From assembly GCA_023678885.1 (NCBI GenBank), contig CM042997.1, positions 21,954,064 through 22,018,063 on the forward strand: a stretch of 64,000 nt of DNA, written 5' to 3'. Under the pieces are notes generated by a model. That model was not told the origin of the DNA. It ran no database searches and was given only the letters and a program-made list of their open reading frames with translations. The position numbers and the translations under genes are program-made. Positions 45,499 to 58,175 of the stretch are shown here, one piece after another; position 1 is the stretch's first letter; each line of letters starts with the position of its first letter. This DNA comes from Pogostemon cablin. Taxonomy: Eukaryota; Streptophyta; Magnoliopsida; Lamiales; Lamiaceae.

Positions 45499-48400
45499 AG
45501 CGAACACTAGTGTGTATTTATTTACACATGCATTCCAATTTATCGATTACTCATTGATGAATTGTTACTCTTTTGAATGAAAAATATTACTCTTCAAATT
45601 ATTGCATATAACGATTACTCATTCGTAAATGAAAATTAATCACTCTTTAAAGAGATGCATTATTTTTATTTAATGAAAAATATTACTCTTCAGCTTCTAA
45701 ATTATATGATATATTGCAATTTTCATATTTTTGTTTAGCAAAATTTGAGCAATAATATTTTTATTTATAAAAATAATAATTTATTTTTTTAAAAAATATT
45801 TTTTTATATATTAAAAGATAATTTAATTTACATAATCAAGGTGAATGGTGAACATGATTCAAATAAAATTCCCTTATAAAACTCTTTTGAATATAAATAA
45901 AATACTCATATGCAAAAATTGCAATAAGAATTTGACCAAGAATAATATTTTTTTCAATTAAAAGAGTAGTAATAAAAAAAAAATTATAGAGTAATTTTTC
46001 ACATTTTATTTTAAAAATTAAATTCAAATTTAAGTCGGATATACTTTATAGGAATAATTTGCCTAGTTCGAAACGTGTATGTCAACATAAACATGAAGTT
46101 CATGTAACAATTTTTTTTTTTTGTGACAATTGTTAATATTATTTATAACATTTGTTAATATTATTCCTCTCAATATTCTTAAAAATAAGTCTTAATATAT
46201 TTTTAAAAGTAGCCACTGCACTCGATTTTATGAAATTTACGTCCAAAAGGATAAATATCTCATTTATGTGGTTTCCACTTTCCTGGCTGTTATAGAGAAG
46301 GCAAGGGATTAAAATACAATTAATATTTTAAATTTTTAATTAATTAGCAGCTGGGGACAGTATATAAGTACGTTGAATATTATAATTTCAATTTGCAAAT
46401 GTCACAATCATACATTGGGGCATTAATTGCATAATAAACCATCAATGTTTCTAAAATAGATCTGCTGTGGTTTGTGTATTCATTGTCACTGTTGTATTAT
46501 TTGCAAAGTAGGAAATTCATTTTTGTGAGATGAAGATTGATAAATGTCCGTCCCGTGATTGTTAACTTTGTATGAATTAAAATTTAGATATAAAATTGAA
46601 TTCGAGTAATGTTATGAGATGAAATCGATATTCATTTATTTATCAAGAAGATAGCTACATCTAAAATACTATATAATGGTTCATCTCTGAAATTGGTAAA
46701 TTTATTTCAGTTTGTAACAATCGATTTTTCTTTTAAAAGCTTTAAACTGTTATTTTAAAAAAAACAAATAAGAAAAAAAAAACGCCAATTCGAAGCGAGA
46801 ACTTAAATCAATGAAATAAAGAACCGAAATCGATTCAAAATATTAATGAATTCGTTTATATAATTTGTGTAAAATTGTTCTACTAACTCATTGTATAAGA
46901 TGCATAAGGAGTGAAAGTTTTAATAAAAACAATACATAATATGTGAAAATGACAATAGCTCAAGTAAATTATTTCATAAATAATTTATGGTATAAAAAAG
47001 GTCTCAGTGTGAAACAGACTCGTACAAATATTATTACTCTAAAAACTATTTTTATCAATTTAATTTATATAATGAATTTTCTTAAAATAATTTATTTGTA
47101 CATATTATTATTTTTTATTAAAAAGTTATCCCTTTACATAAACTTTGTCATTAGTACACCTGATTTGATTAAGAATTCAGATATCAATACATAATGTTAC
47201 TTACTTATCGCATTTTCAATTTATTATTGTTGAACATAAAATTGGGTTATTTTAATTTTAGGATCACAATTTCCGACAGAAAAAGACAGTATGGATACAT
47301 AATTAAAAAAGATGTGGGAGCCCACAAATGCAAGTTGCTCAATATGTGGATCTTTCTCATGATTCACAATTTCCCACCACTTGACTAAATTAATATCCTA
47401 AATTAATTGACAAGTCATAATTAGTCGAATGCAACTATTTATTAACCCAAAATAAATACTATACAATTACAAAGAAAAATACCAAAATAAATACAGTAAA
47501 ATTCCAAAGAAAAATAGAAGCTTATTTTGAGAAAATTATTTTTGAAAATTCTGGTATAAAATAAACGATTGTATGGAACGAATTATAATAATTCTTTTAT
47601 TTTATAGTCGAATCAAGAAATATCTTTTTATCTGCGTTTTTTTTTCATGAAAAACTATTAATTATTTAAAATAAATAATTTTCTATTGAGAAGTTTCATC
47701 ATGCAATTCAAAGAGGGTGGCATAAAAAGTTTTAATAAAGAGAAGGAGATAACTGATAAGGAGACAAAAATAATAAATAAACATCACAACTTGCACAAAT
47801 TTATATTTAAACTCTTATTACAACATTCATTGAACAAATATTGCAATTTGCAAATTATTCATGTTTATTGGATGAACCAAACAAACTCTCCTTTCACATA
47901 ATAGAAAATTGAATCATCTATTTACTTTTCGCAACTAATTGCTCAAATCACTACCCACTCCAAGAAGTTGAAGATTTAGCAGGAAAAAAAGAAAAAAAAA
48001 TTCACAAAAATTCAATGTAACAAAAAAATAAAAAAATAAAAATTAGAATCCAACTGATATGCACTTGAACGATCTTGACCGTTAGATTAAATTTTAATTC
48101 TATCTTTACTAATAAATGAAATAATATAATTAATTTTTTTAAAAATAACTACTCATTACACCTTATTTTTAACCTATTAATCCCAGGTGCACGGTTACAG
48201 CCAGTAAACTGCATAATCACCCTAAATTTAACGTAAAAGTAATATATTTAGATCATAAAATATCTCAATCATGGAGTACATGATAAGTTAGTATTTATTT
48301 TGAGTTTTTGTTGGGTTTGTAAATTAATTAAATAATAATATAATATTTGGATTGGGATTTTAATAGGATATATTTTAACTTTATATCACATTAATATGCA

Positions 48401-48816
48401 TATTAATTTGTGTAAATAAATAGATGAGAGATAAATCGAGATAGATTATTAATGGAGAATAGTTGATGCATGGAAGATGGAGGTTTTAAAATGTATATCA
48501 GATTCAAAACCGTAAACAAACATTTCTGTAAGATAAAAACTCTTTAAATAATAGTTAGTCCTTTCATTAAAAACTCATGATGCTACACAAAATTGACCTA
48601 GATAATATCCTCTCCACTGAAAAAAAACTTTTACCCTTTTTGTTTTGGTCTACTCACCAATGATTTCACCTCTTAAAAAATAAAATAAAAAATCAAAACA
48701 ACCACCTCTCAGGTATACTCTACATTTTATTTTAAAAAAAATCGTTCATACATAACACACCTAACATACTTTATCATTTATTTGTTATAAAAAAATATAA
48801 TGCTTCATAAGTTATA
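45499..48816. other. Intergenic, nothing recognised
   Basis: About 3.3 kb of AT-rich sequence. Phrases such as TTCATAAATAATTTATGG near 46972 echo family C repeats. Near 45510-45720 short ATTACTCTT units recur. Open frames (45836-46027, 46943-47388, 47686-47901) have no recognisable domain and are chance frames. Confidence 0.5.
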
Positions 48817-49117
48817 CTCCCTATGTGCTATAAAAAGAGTTACATTTACTGTTTGTACGGAGATTAAGAAATATATAACATTTTAATATGTAATGAATTG
48901 AAAGATATAATAATTTAACGTATAATGAATAATTGTATTTTTGTTGTATGGTCACCATAAATATTAAATGATTGATTTATGTGACTCCTATCTATTAAAA
49001 AAAAGAAGTATAACTTTTATAGCGAGACGTCTTGATTAATAAAATGTAACTTTTATTAGGGACAGAGCTATTATTTTTTTTAATCTCCATTTCCTATCAA
49101 AACTGAAATGGAGAGAG
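48817..49117. mobile_element. Stowaway-like MITE
   Basis: It runs from CTCCCTATGTGCTATAAAAA to AAACTGAAATGGAGAGAG, flanked by TA. The interior carries GTTTGTACGGAGATTAAGAA. An inner TTTTATTAGGGACAGAGCTA suggests an older end that was overrun. Confidence 0.55.
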
Positions 49118-49419
49118 TATTTTATCATGTTGAAAGATAGAGCGTCGCATAGAATAGGGATCCTAGCTAAATTCCACATGAATGATAACTTACAATGGAA
49201 TGTTATATATTTATATAATATTTTCCAAATTATGTACTAATTTCAGCCGAAAAATAAGAATTAAACAAATTACCTCATTTGCGTAATGTGGACTTTAAAT
49301 ATACTTTAGTCAAATTTCAGACTTAGCCGCAAAACGTTTATTATTTTAAATTTCTCTAAATTCTCGTGCAAATTTTCTTTTGCATTGACTTTTGAGAAAA
49401 AATAACTTGATATCGTTTC

Positions 49420-49645
49420 ACATGACTTCTTATATAAGATGGATAAAAAATTATAATATCATTATCATTTTCGCTGTAAAATTTTATCTCTTTCACTATA
49501 AAATATTATAATTTTTTATTTATATTATAAATTATTTATGAAATAATTCACTGTTCCCTTATCACTTTTCATCAATTGAGTATCACTTTTGTTAATGATG
49601 TTATCACTTTTTATCCATTTTATGTAAGGACTTTCTTTGCCTGGA
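49420..49645. mobile_element. MITE-like repeat, family C
   Basis: It contains ATTTATATTATAAATTATTT, ATCACTTTTCATCAATTGAG and ATGTTATCACTTTTTATCC. A second, weaker copy follows at about 49725-49930. Confidence 0.5.
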
Positions 49646-50059
49646 GAAAAAAAATACAAATTGGACTAGAATCAACCTTTAAAACATACTAAATATTAAT
49701 TGGTAATAATATATGTAGAGAGCAATGTTTTTTTAATTATTATTATTTCTTAATTAATTATACTACTTTTTATTAAAAATATTAGTATCCCTTTTTATTT
49801 ATTTTATGAATCGTTCATGAAATAGAATATTTGAATAATTTTCATCTTTTATCAATTAAATGTAACTTTTTTATTAATTTTTTCATCATTTCTCACCTAA
49901 CTCAGTAAAATTTCATGAAATAATATTACAAGGGTTTGTCATATATAAAAGGATAACGAGTGGTTGGCGACACTAGTGGATTTAGAAATTGATAATGTGG
50001 TGATCTAGTTAAAAAGTAACTACTTCAATAAATAAATATATATATATAAATAATTTACA

Positions 50060-52885
50060 TGATTTGGACTCAACGAGACTATAAAACATAAAACTCATCA
50101 ATAACTATGTTTAGATCTATATTATTAACAAAGTCTCTCTCAATATAAAGTATCATACAATCTCTAAGAAATCATCTCCCATATTGTTACGAAGTGCTTG
50201 TCTTCACATGTTTCATAGCTGAATAAGTTCGATCAGTGATAACGGTAGAAATAGGCAATGTGTATATAAGATGAATCAATCTTGTTAGTATAATGTAAAC
50301 TTTTGCCCTTACACTTTCACACAAAAGTTGGCACAACTCAATAAGTGTAGACACTTGAAACTTTTGCAAAACATCTCAACTTATATTCCAAAGAAATAAT
50401 AATATCTTGGTTTGTGAAATCTTCATGATACAATTTCCTTGCAAGCATTCAAATATCATCGCCATTGAATGATTTAAAAGAATTTTTAATATTTAAAGCC
50501 ACACTGAGAAAAAACAACTCTACCAACATACCATTTAATCTTGTACACAACTCCATCAGGATAAAATCTATTGCTTCATTAAAAAAAATCAAAATGATAA
50601 TGATGTTCAATTATAGTTTGCCTACGAGAACGAATGTTAGGAACATCAATATTATTTCTTGAGCAAAAAAGTTTGACTTATAATAATTTTTCCCAACCAC
50701 TCTGAGATGAATGCAATCACTGTAAAAATATCTTGAGTTTTTTCTCTGAAGTACTTGACAAAGAGATTCTAACTTTATGAATTAAACGCAAAACAAATAC
50801 AAACTCAAAATTTGCCTTATTTCTGTAAACTCCTTGAATTTCAACTTTAGATATATATTCTATATGGAGAATGTTCAATAGATATTCAAAAACTTTGCAA
50901 GTTGCAGCATACATATCTATCAACTCTTCATAGAATTCTAATGAAAACTCCAACGTGTGGCTCCACATCGTTTCAAATTACCAATTTGATTCGCCCCGCG
51001 TCTAGAACCAATCTCTCTAATGCTAATAAATTATCAATTTCATACCTTTGAGCAATTTGCAATCGAGAGACATATTTAGGTATAGAAGTGATTATATTAA
51101 TAGTTTTACCTAGGTGAGAAAAAATCTCAAACAACAATAATATCTTTAGCTGCAGAAACTAATGCTAGTTGTAGACGATGCGCAAAATAATAAACATAAT
51201 ATGCATATAAATATTCTTTAAGAAACAATGCATGGAGAAAAATCTCAAACAACAATAATATCTTTAACTGCAGAAACTAATGCTATTTGTAGATGATGCG
51301 CAAAACAATGAACATAATAGGCATATGAACGTTATTTAAGAAACAATGCATGGAGACCGTTCCATGTACCACTCATATTATTAGCACCATCGTATCCTTG
51401 ACCTCTCATTTTCTAAACTTGAAGATCATCTGATCATGATTACAAAGAATGATTGCATATTTCTTTTTTCAAATTTGAGGAAGTAATATTACTGATGCTA
51501 GTAATTAAAAAAAACAGTTATGTCAAATCTCCATGATCATTCATAAACCTCAAAATACCCGCCACTTGCTTTATTGGTCATAATAATCAAATTTTCTTTT
51601 TGAATTTCTGGAGTAATGTATTGAGCATTTTTTTGGAGCATTATCAAGCACAACTTCACTAACTTCCTTATTCATATTTGCAAAAGCCTTCACCGGTTCA
51701 ATAAAACTCCCATTGTTGATGAAGATAAAAATTCATCATGACCTCTAAAGGCACAACCTTGAAATTCAAGCCATCATATATTCATAATTGAATTTTTTTA
51801 AGTGTAAATGATTTTTCTCCTTCTCAATTTTTGTTTGAACATGTATAACTTTATCAATATGTCTAGGAGGTTTCATCAAGTTCTCTACTCGTCTTAAGTA
51901 TTAAAGAATATTCTATTAACAATCATCTCTCATGATTTGCAAAGATTATTCTGATGTTACTAATCATTTGCTGTCCACATTCATTTCTTATTATTTTCAT
52001 TAATTGTAATTAATTTACTTAACTTTAAATATGAAGTATGTTTATATATATGTACACTGATGCAAGCATAGAATATACAAAAACATTATTTTGCATCTTC
52101 TATATTAAGCACATAGTATGAGGTGATGAAGCTACAGAATAACTTGAGTAAGAAATGCACATTTGTTTTCTTGGCCTATCCTTTTCTAATTTCCGAATCC
52201 TTTATTGACCAAGGCAAAATTATTTGGCATATTCATATCACTCATGAAAAGGAAACAATAAAAGCAGTAAGATTTATTTGTTGAGGGTGAGTACTCCGAT
52301 TAATGCAATTTGTAAACCATATTTTCTTAAATCTGCAATTTTTTAGTACTAAACTTTGTAACAGAATACGAGTCAATTTTTGGTTGATAAGGTCCAACTC
52401 TTAGATATGCCCGTCTAATATCATCTCTTTCATTAACAGAATATTCATATATTTGCTTTCTGTTTCTAAGATCTCGCTCCCTAGATATATTGGCACCGGA
52501 TCACCTATTCCAACATGGTGTTGCATCTCGTATTCCACCTTCTAAATGATTTACACGTGTCATGATTCTTTTCTAAATTAACGCTACATGCCCCAAGGGA
52601 CGTTTAATAGTCATTTGTAGGGTATAGTTTTTTTATGTTATGAAACACCAATAAAATACCAAATGTGGAATGAAAAATTCAATCCCATATATATTCGGTG
52701 AAGAATCTAAATTTGAGAAAGTTTGAACTTTAGGTATTGAAGAAGACTCATTACTTTGGTTTTACAATGCCATAAATGCAGATTCTGAGCTACTTTCACT
52801 CTCTTGACGATCATATTTCTTAAAGAAATATGATATAAGTCATTTCTCCTTCTTAATTGAAGGTTGATGTTCATGTTCCATTTTA
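50060..52885 (-). pseudogene. hAT transposase of the TTF zinc-finger/ZMYM1-like class, disabled
   Basis: Minus-strand reading gives family motifs in the correct order but in changing frames. SYFFKKYDRQESESSSES lies near 52830. ERDDIRRAYLRVGPYQPK (near 52400) starts the TTF-type zinc finger, followed near 52260 by SYCFYCFLF. KMRGQGYDGANNMSGTWNG (near 51360-51410) belongs to the catalytic core, and DMYAATCKVFE lies near 50900. The hAT dimerisation segment STLIELCQLL...LIHLIYTLPISTVITDR...SAMKHVKT is at 50187-50369. A tail, YIERDFVNNIDLNIVIDEFY, lies near 50090-50155. Many stops and frameshifts and a 118-bp internal duplication show it is dead. Terminal inverted repeats and the 8-bp duplication were not found, so the ends are approximate. 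Confidence 0.85.
51117..51352 (-). repeat. 118-bp tandem duplication inside the hAT pseudogene
   Basis: GAGAAAAATCTCAAACAACA occurs at 51117 and 51235. Each is followed by ATAATATCTTTA, CAGAAACTAATGCTA and, at the end, TAAGAAACAATGCATGGAGA. It duplicates the region encoding the family's conserved HCFAHRLQ-type block, here degraded. Confidence 0.85.
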
Positions 52886-52919
52886 TATTCTGAAAAGAAC
52901 ACAAATGGAAAATGACCAC

Positions 52920-53924
52920 AAATTTATTGGGATAATTGCACTTTTGGTCTTATACAGAAGGTCTGATTTCAGTTTTTGTCCTTTTTCACTATAATTTAGG
53001 TCCTGTTGCTTATTTTTTTTGAACTTCCATCAATTAAAGTAATAGAATCCTCATATATTGCTGACGTGACTGTTAACGGGTTATTTATTTATTTATTATT
53101 ACTACCTTTTTTTTAAATTATGGATCTTACTTGCAAGTACTCGAGGTATATATTCGTACCCGTTCCAAACCTATTATTATTGAACTACTCATATCTGTCA
53201 AAAATCCATTTTAAATTACTTGTACCCTTTTTATTAGAGTTTGGGTAGACCGGATACCTTGAAATACTCGTGTCGTCATCCTTAACAATAGCTGTTGAGT
53301 TGCACTTGCAAGAGTATATTTCTGTCTGTGCTTGGGTGCACGCCAGCTAGTTGCTACCTTAAAAAAAAAAGTAAAAATGTATACTGCAAAATAGATATAT
53401 GATTTTTTATCCGACTCATATAACTCATTTAATGAGATGATCTTATATAATTTATATATAATAAAATAATATAAAATTAAATCCTCGTCAACAAAGATAA
53501 TGTAATTTCTGAACATGACTGGAAACTATAATATATCATATTACAAGTCAAAAGTATGGATTCTTTCTATCAGATCACGAAATTTTGATCATTGTGATTT
53601 TTGAATTAAAATGCATCTCATGACTAATGTATGAACTATTAATCAATCATACTTAATACTACTAATAAAAAATAATTAAAATATAATGACTTTTAGCCAC
53701 CGTTACATCAAGGATAAAGACTATAGAGCCAAGTAATCAGAGAAGTCATTTAGCAAGTAATATTGTCAACAAATTCTATATTTACGATGTATGCACGCAA
53801 CTAATATGATATACTTATTAATTGTTTCTACATAAGTGAAAAAGATATATATTTAAAAGATAAGAGATGACATTTTATGAGATGAGTTACAAGAGAGGGT
53901 GCCAACACGTGTAAGGGTATAATA
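52920..53924. other. Intergenic with repeat remnants
   Basis: At 52925-53080 there is a TTGCACTTTTGGTCTTATAC / CAGTTTTTGTCC / TAGGTCCTGTTGC segment of the kind found in TIR elements with TTTGGTCC-type units. At 53140-53240 TATATTCGTACCCGTTCC and GTAGACCGGATACC resemble decayed TACCCG repeats. No gene. The frame at 53211-53516 has no domain. Confidence 0.45.
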
Positions 53925-54110
53925 TTTTGTTCTAAATTTTTTTCATTCAAAAGATCGGTTGAAATATGAATAGTATAAATATTTGATTAAAAAAATTAAT
54001 TTTTTTTTCAGAAAATAAAGAATACATATTCTTATATAAAACGGTATAATATTTAATACTAAATGATACAACTTTCGAGAAATACGTAATTTAGAAACAC
54101 GTGTCATAAG
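53925..54110. repeat. Dispersed repeat, family D copy 2
   Basis: Inverted relative to 43885-44095. Shared phrases: ATATGAATAGTATAAATATT, TGATTAAAAAAATTAATTTT, CAGAAAATAAAGAATAC. Confidence 0.6.
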
Positions 54111-54227
54111 GACACACAAGTTTTATCCTTATATAAGATTATATGAAATGATTCTAAATTAAGATTTTTTATTAATGAAACTAATTAGAAATTAAGTACC
54201 CCACCTTTTTGACCATAATAAAAGTGG

Positions 54228-54233
<6 letters not shown>

Positions 54234-54283
<50 letters not shown>
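54234..54283. repeat. (TA)n microsatellite
   Basis: Continuous TA array directly before a Stowaway-like remnant. Confidence 0.9.
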
Positions 54284-54286
<3 letters not shown>

Positions 54287-54295
54287 ATCAAATAA

Positions 54296-54442
54296 AATGT
54301 TCCTATAAAGATTCTCATTTTTTTCACTTTTAGTAAAAATGCCACACATACTAATATAACTACGTATTACATATAAAATAATAATACTCTATAATCTACG
54401 CACAAAAATAAACGGTGACCTCTAGTTGAGACGGAGGGAGTA
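54296..54442. mobile_element. Stowaway-like MITE, left end lost
   Basis: The right end is intact (TTGAGACGGAGGGAG then TA), with the common CTATAATCTACGCACAAAAA phrase. The left end dissolves near the (TA)n array. Confidence 0.5.
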
Positions 54443-54486
54443 TAATATCTTGAGAGGGATAATAGTTGTAATAAAGACATATTTGT

Positions 54487-54712
54487 GTGAGACTATCTCA
54501 CCATAAGACCATTTTACGTTTTTGTAATAAATTATCATTTTTTATTAAAGATGTTATTACTTTTCTTTTAGAATGTTATCACATTTCATTTATAATATAA
54601 ATTGTTCATGAAATAATTTACAACACTTTTATCACTTTTCATTATAATAATTATCACTTTCTCTTGGAAGTAATTTTGTGAGACGGTCTCATACAAGCTT
54701 TTGCCTTTGTAA
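54487..54712. mobile_element. MITE-like repeat, family C, best preserved tips
   Basis: It starts TGTGAGACTATCTCACCATA and ends TTTTGTGAGACGGTCTCATA followed by CAAGCTTTTG. Interior phrases match 2133-2395. The tip GAGACGGTCTC is itself palindromic. Confidence 0.6.
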
Positions 54713-55315
54713 TATAAAAATAGCAAATCCTAATCTAATTTCATGTAAAATGATTTGATAAATGAGTTGGTCTCTTGTGCAACAGGTGCACAAAGTATTC
54801 AATGGTATGACAATTTATTCTGAATGGAGTACTTTAACTTATAAGTGTACTATTTTTTACATTAGAATGACAATTAAAATATAAAGAGTATTAATATTTT
54901 ATTATAAATTTTTTTTCTTCAAAAAAATCAAAGATAAAAGTTCTTTATTAAAATGTATAACATTCAGCACTAAAAAGTATAAAATTAAATTTAAATGCAT
55001 AAACTTAAATTTGTGTGGCCGAATACACGAAAGACCGTGCGCCAGAATGCATACAAAACTTTACCTTCATGACTCTGTACGCAAGGCTTTGCCTTCATAA
55101 ATTACAAGCTATTTTAGAATTTAATTCATCGCATGTAATTTGTTACTACATATTTTTGTTATTTAGATGCTTAAAAAAAAAAAACAACTATGCCACAATT
55201 CTAATTTTAAAACTCAAACGAGACTAAAGTTGATTAACGTTACAAGCACCTCTATTACATGAAATCGATTGGATAGAAAGTTTATACGTAACCTTATTTT
55301 CCTTTTTAAGAAATA
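54713..55315. other. Intergenic, repeat-like
   Basis: 54775-55035 has ends GTGCAACAGGTGCACAAAGT and GTGTGGCCGAATACACGAAAG and a family-D-like middle, possibly another decayed element. No gene. Confidence 0.4.
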
Positions 55316-55506
55316 CTCTCCAGTACCCATTTATTTTTATATGTGGATTAAGATTTAAGAAATATTATTATTTTATGTATGATAAGTGAGCAGTGTCCAT
55401 ATATGAGATCTTTTTATTGAAAAGACAAAATAGAGACCTTTTAAATGGAACACCCAATATAATAAAATGAGAATCTTTCAAGAACTTTTCAATAGGACAG
55501 AGGAAA
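55316..55506. mobile_element. Stowaway-like MITE
   Basis: It runs from CTCTCCAGTACCCATTTATT to TTCAATAGGACAGAGGAAA, flanked by TA. 191 bp. Confidence 0.65.
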
Positions 55507-57886
55507 TACTATCTTTAAAGGGTTAATTGCGATATAATACAAGAACTTTATCTCTTTTTCAATTTAGTGGTCGTACATGAACATAAGAACATTCAGGTTG
55601 ATTGTTCGTACCGTCAACCTAGAGATTTGAGTTTGCACATTAGGCTAGATGTTTAATTCATGTAATTAATTAATTTAGTAAACGGGAGGGGGTCGTCATC
55701 CTAAACTAGGCTTTTATCACTTGTTAATTTAAACATTAATTTTCGTATAGTTGGTTGTTAAAAACATTGAGTTGATTTATTATTTGTGTCACTTTCAATT
55801 CGCAACAAACAAAACCCCCCTTATTTATTTTAATCGTTTAGAACACTTAGATTTAATTAAAATTCATTATACTCTCTTGGGTTCGACCCGTACTTGCCAT
55901 TATACTAAGTATTTTAGTAAGTCGGAAATAAATTATATTTTGGTAGGCTGGTGACAACTTATCAGGTATGCCATGAGAACCATCAAACTTTATGGTGGTT
56001 AAGGTAGCCATTAATGTATCGTCAAGAGGTTTATTAGTAATTTATGAATGATTTCTCACTAATTTCATAAAGGGTTCCTTTAAATACACACCCCTTTCTA
56101 TTAAATACACACTCCTATTATTATAATATTAAAATATATATTTAGAAAAAGTCAAAATTACCCTTAATTTATTTAATACACACCCTACATATTTAAAATT
56201 AAATTATCTCTAAACCTATCTTATCTTATTTTATAAACCCTAAATATCTCCATTCTTAAAATCTGTTAATGTTTTAAGTTCAGTTCTTCATCACGCTTTC
56301 AATTGCTGCCCATTAATCTTGTCTGTGATTTTGCTTATCTTCTAATTTCAATTGACATTTATTAGTATGATGAAATCATATAATCGAATCAATTTTAAAG
56401 TAGAAATTTCTGCAAATAAAAATATGACTGAACTACGTTCAGCATCAGGAAGTTTTTTTTAATAAATTCAAAATGAAAATCAATATTTTGATTTTGAGAA
56501 GATGTTTGTGAAAAGAGAGACTCCCCATAAGTGGAAGAAGAACCTCTCTTAATTATAAAAGTTATCGAGCAACACTATAAAGAAATGATCCATAGCCGTA
56601 TCATTTTTATGCTTCCTTACAGTGGGCACACTTCACGCATATATAATTAATATGCTTATATGATTATACTGATAAAGACAATTTAACTCATGCCATTTAA
56701 TTTCTTTTTTGCTCTTGGATAATTGGATTTATGAAATATTTTTAAGAACTTTTAGAACTATTTTGTCTTCTTTGGACATACAAAATAGTTTGACATAATT
56801 TATTAATTATCAATTTATTACAATCATATTCATGAATTATAAAGACTACCATTCACCTTTGGGTGAATTTAAAGTCTTATAATTATGAATTTTTTTAATG
56901 ACCCATATAATAAATTCTCTTTATTCAAGTATCACATAAATATAAGAGATTAAAATTTAATTATACGATTTATATTTATAATCTTTCAGGTCTCAGACCA
57001 CTTTGGTGATTAACAGATCAACATTAAATAAATATAAATTGTATATAAAATTATTCATTATAATGTTATCAAAGATTATATTCTCATAATAGATTATACT
57101 TAATAGCTGAGTAATAATTAAATCATTATTCAATAAACTTTCATTAATCACAGTCAAACATACCTAACATAAGTGAGATGTTCTAATATCATATATCCCA
57201 AAATAACTTTAATTATTATCAAAACAATATAAGTCATAAACATTAGTGATGGATTGATTTCATTAACATTATTAAATCACTTTAGTTGAAAATTCATAAA
57301 AATGTATGATAGAAGGTTTTTATTTTTCAAAATATAATAACAATTTTAAGTGAACGATCTATTAATTTTTTATTTTTTCAATTTATGAATAGAATCTGTG
57401 TAAATAATTTTTCTTATAGAAATAAAATCGAGAAATAAATATATAACCTGTGAATAATTCTTTCATCGGTCTTAATATCGATTCGTTTCACCCTTATGTA
57501 AACATTAACCAAGCATACGGGATGCAATACAATAATAAGTTTGGGATGATATTATTATTAATTTTTAAAATTGGACATGCCCGATCACGGATGGTGAATA
57601 TTAAAATGGATACGAATTACGGGTACTCCTAACATCGATATTGATTATCTCTAATAATTATATTTCTTGGTACCACATTTTACCCTAAGCATATAGATAA
57701 ATAATTTTGTAGTAGTTACAAATATAGTAATAAATTTTTAAACGGCACAGATTCGAGTATGAGCGGTTGATATTTAAATAAATATGGTATGATACCTTTA
57801 AATAAGTACGGGCACCTAAATACTAATTCATAAATATACAACTACCTAATACGATATTACATAAAATTGTATGATTTAATATTTAT
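55507..57886. other. Intergenic with possible LTR fragment
   Basis: Near 55878-55915 the phrase CTTGGGTTCGACCCGTACTT followed by GCCATTATACTAAG resembles the tail of some plant LTR elements (a family resemblance from memory, weak). Near 57560-57860 decayed TACGGGTAC-type units occur. The rest is AT-rich. Short frames have no domain. Confidence 0.35.
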
Positions 57887-57895
57887 CAGCAGTGA

Positions 57896-58175
57896 AATGA
57901 CGATTTTACCCCTGTGATTTATGGTATACTTTTTTCCAGTGGTTTAGGGCATAATGTCCCTCGAGGGTTTAATATTTATCGGCAGGATTTAGCGTTTGTT
58001 CCAATTGTAACATTATGACTTTACCCCTGTGGTTTATGGTATACTATTATACAGTAGTTTAGGGCATACTGTACCCCGAGGGTTTACCATTTATCGGTAG
58101 GGAATAGTGTTTGTTCAAAGGGTGAAATTAAGATTTTACCCCAGTGATTTTTCGTATACTGTACCCCAAGAGTCT
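57896..58175. repeat. ~116-bp tandem repeat, 2.4 units
   Basis: Units start near 57896, 58012 and 58129. Each has GATTTTACCCCTGTGATTTA, a GGTATACT phrase, TTTAGGGCATA(A/C)TGT, CGAGGGTTTA and TTATCGG(C/T)AGG; the third unit is incomplete. Confidence 0.8.

Noticed and set aside
50465..50662. 65-codon plus-strand frame
   Set aside because: It is antisense to the hAT pseudogene and has no similarity of its own.
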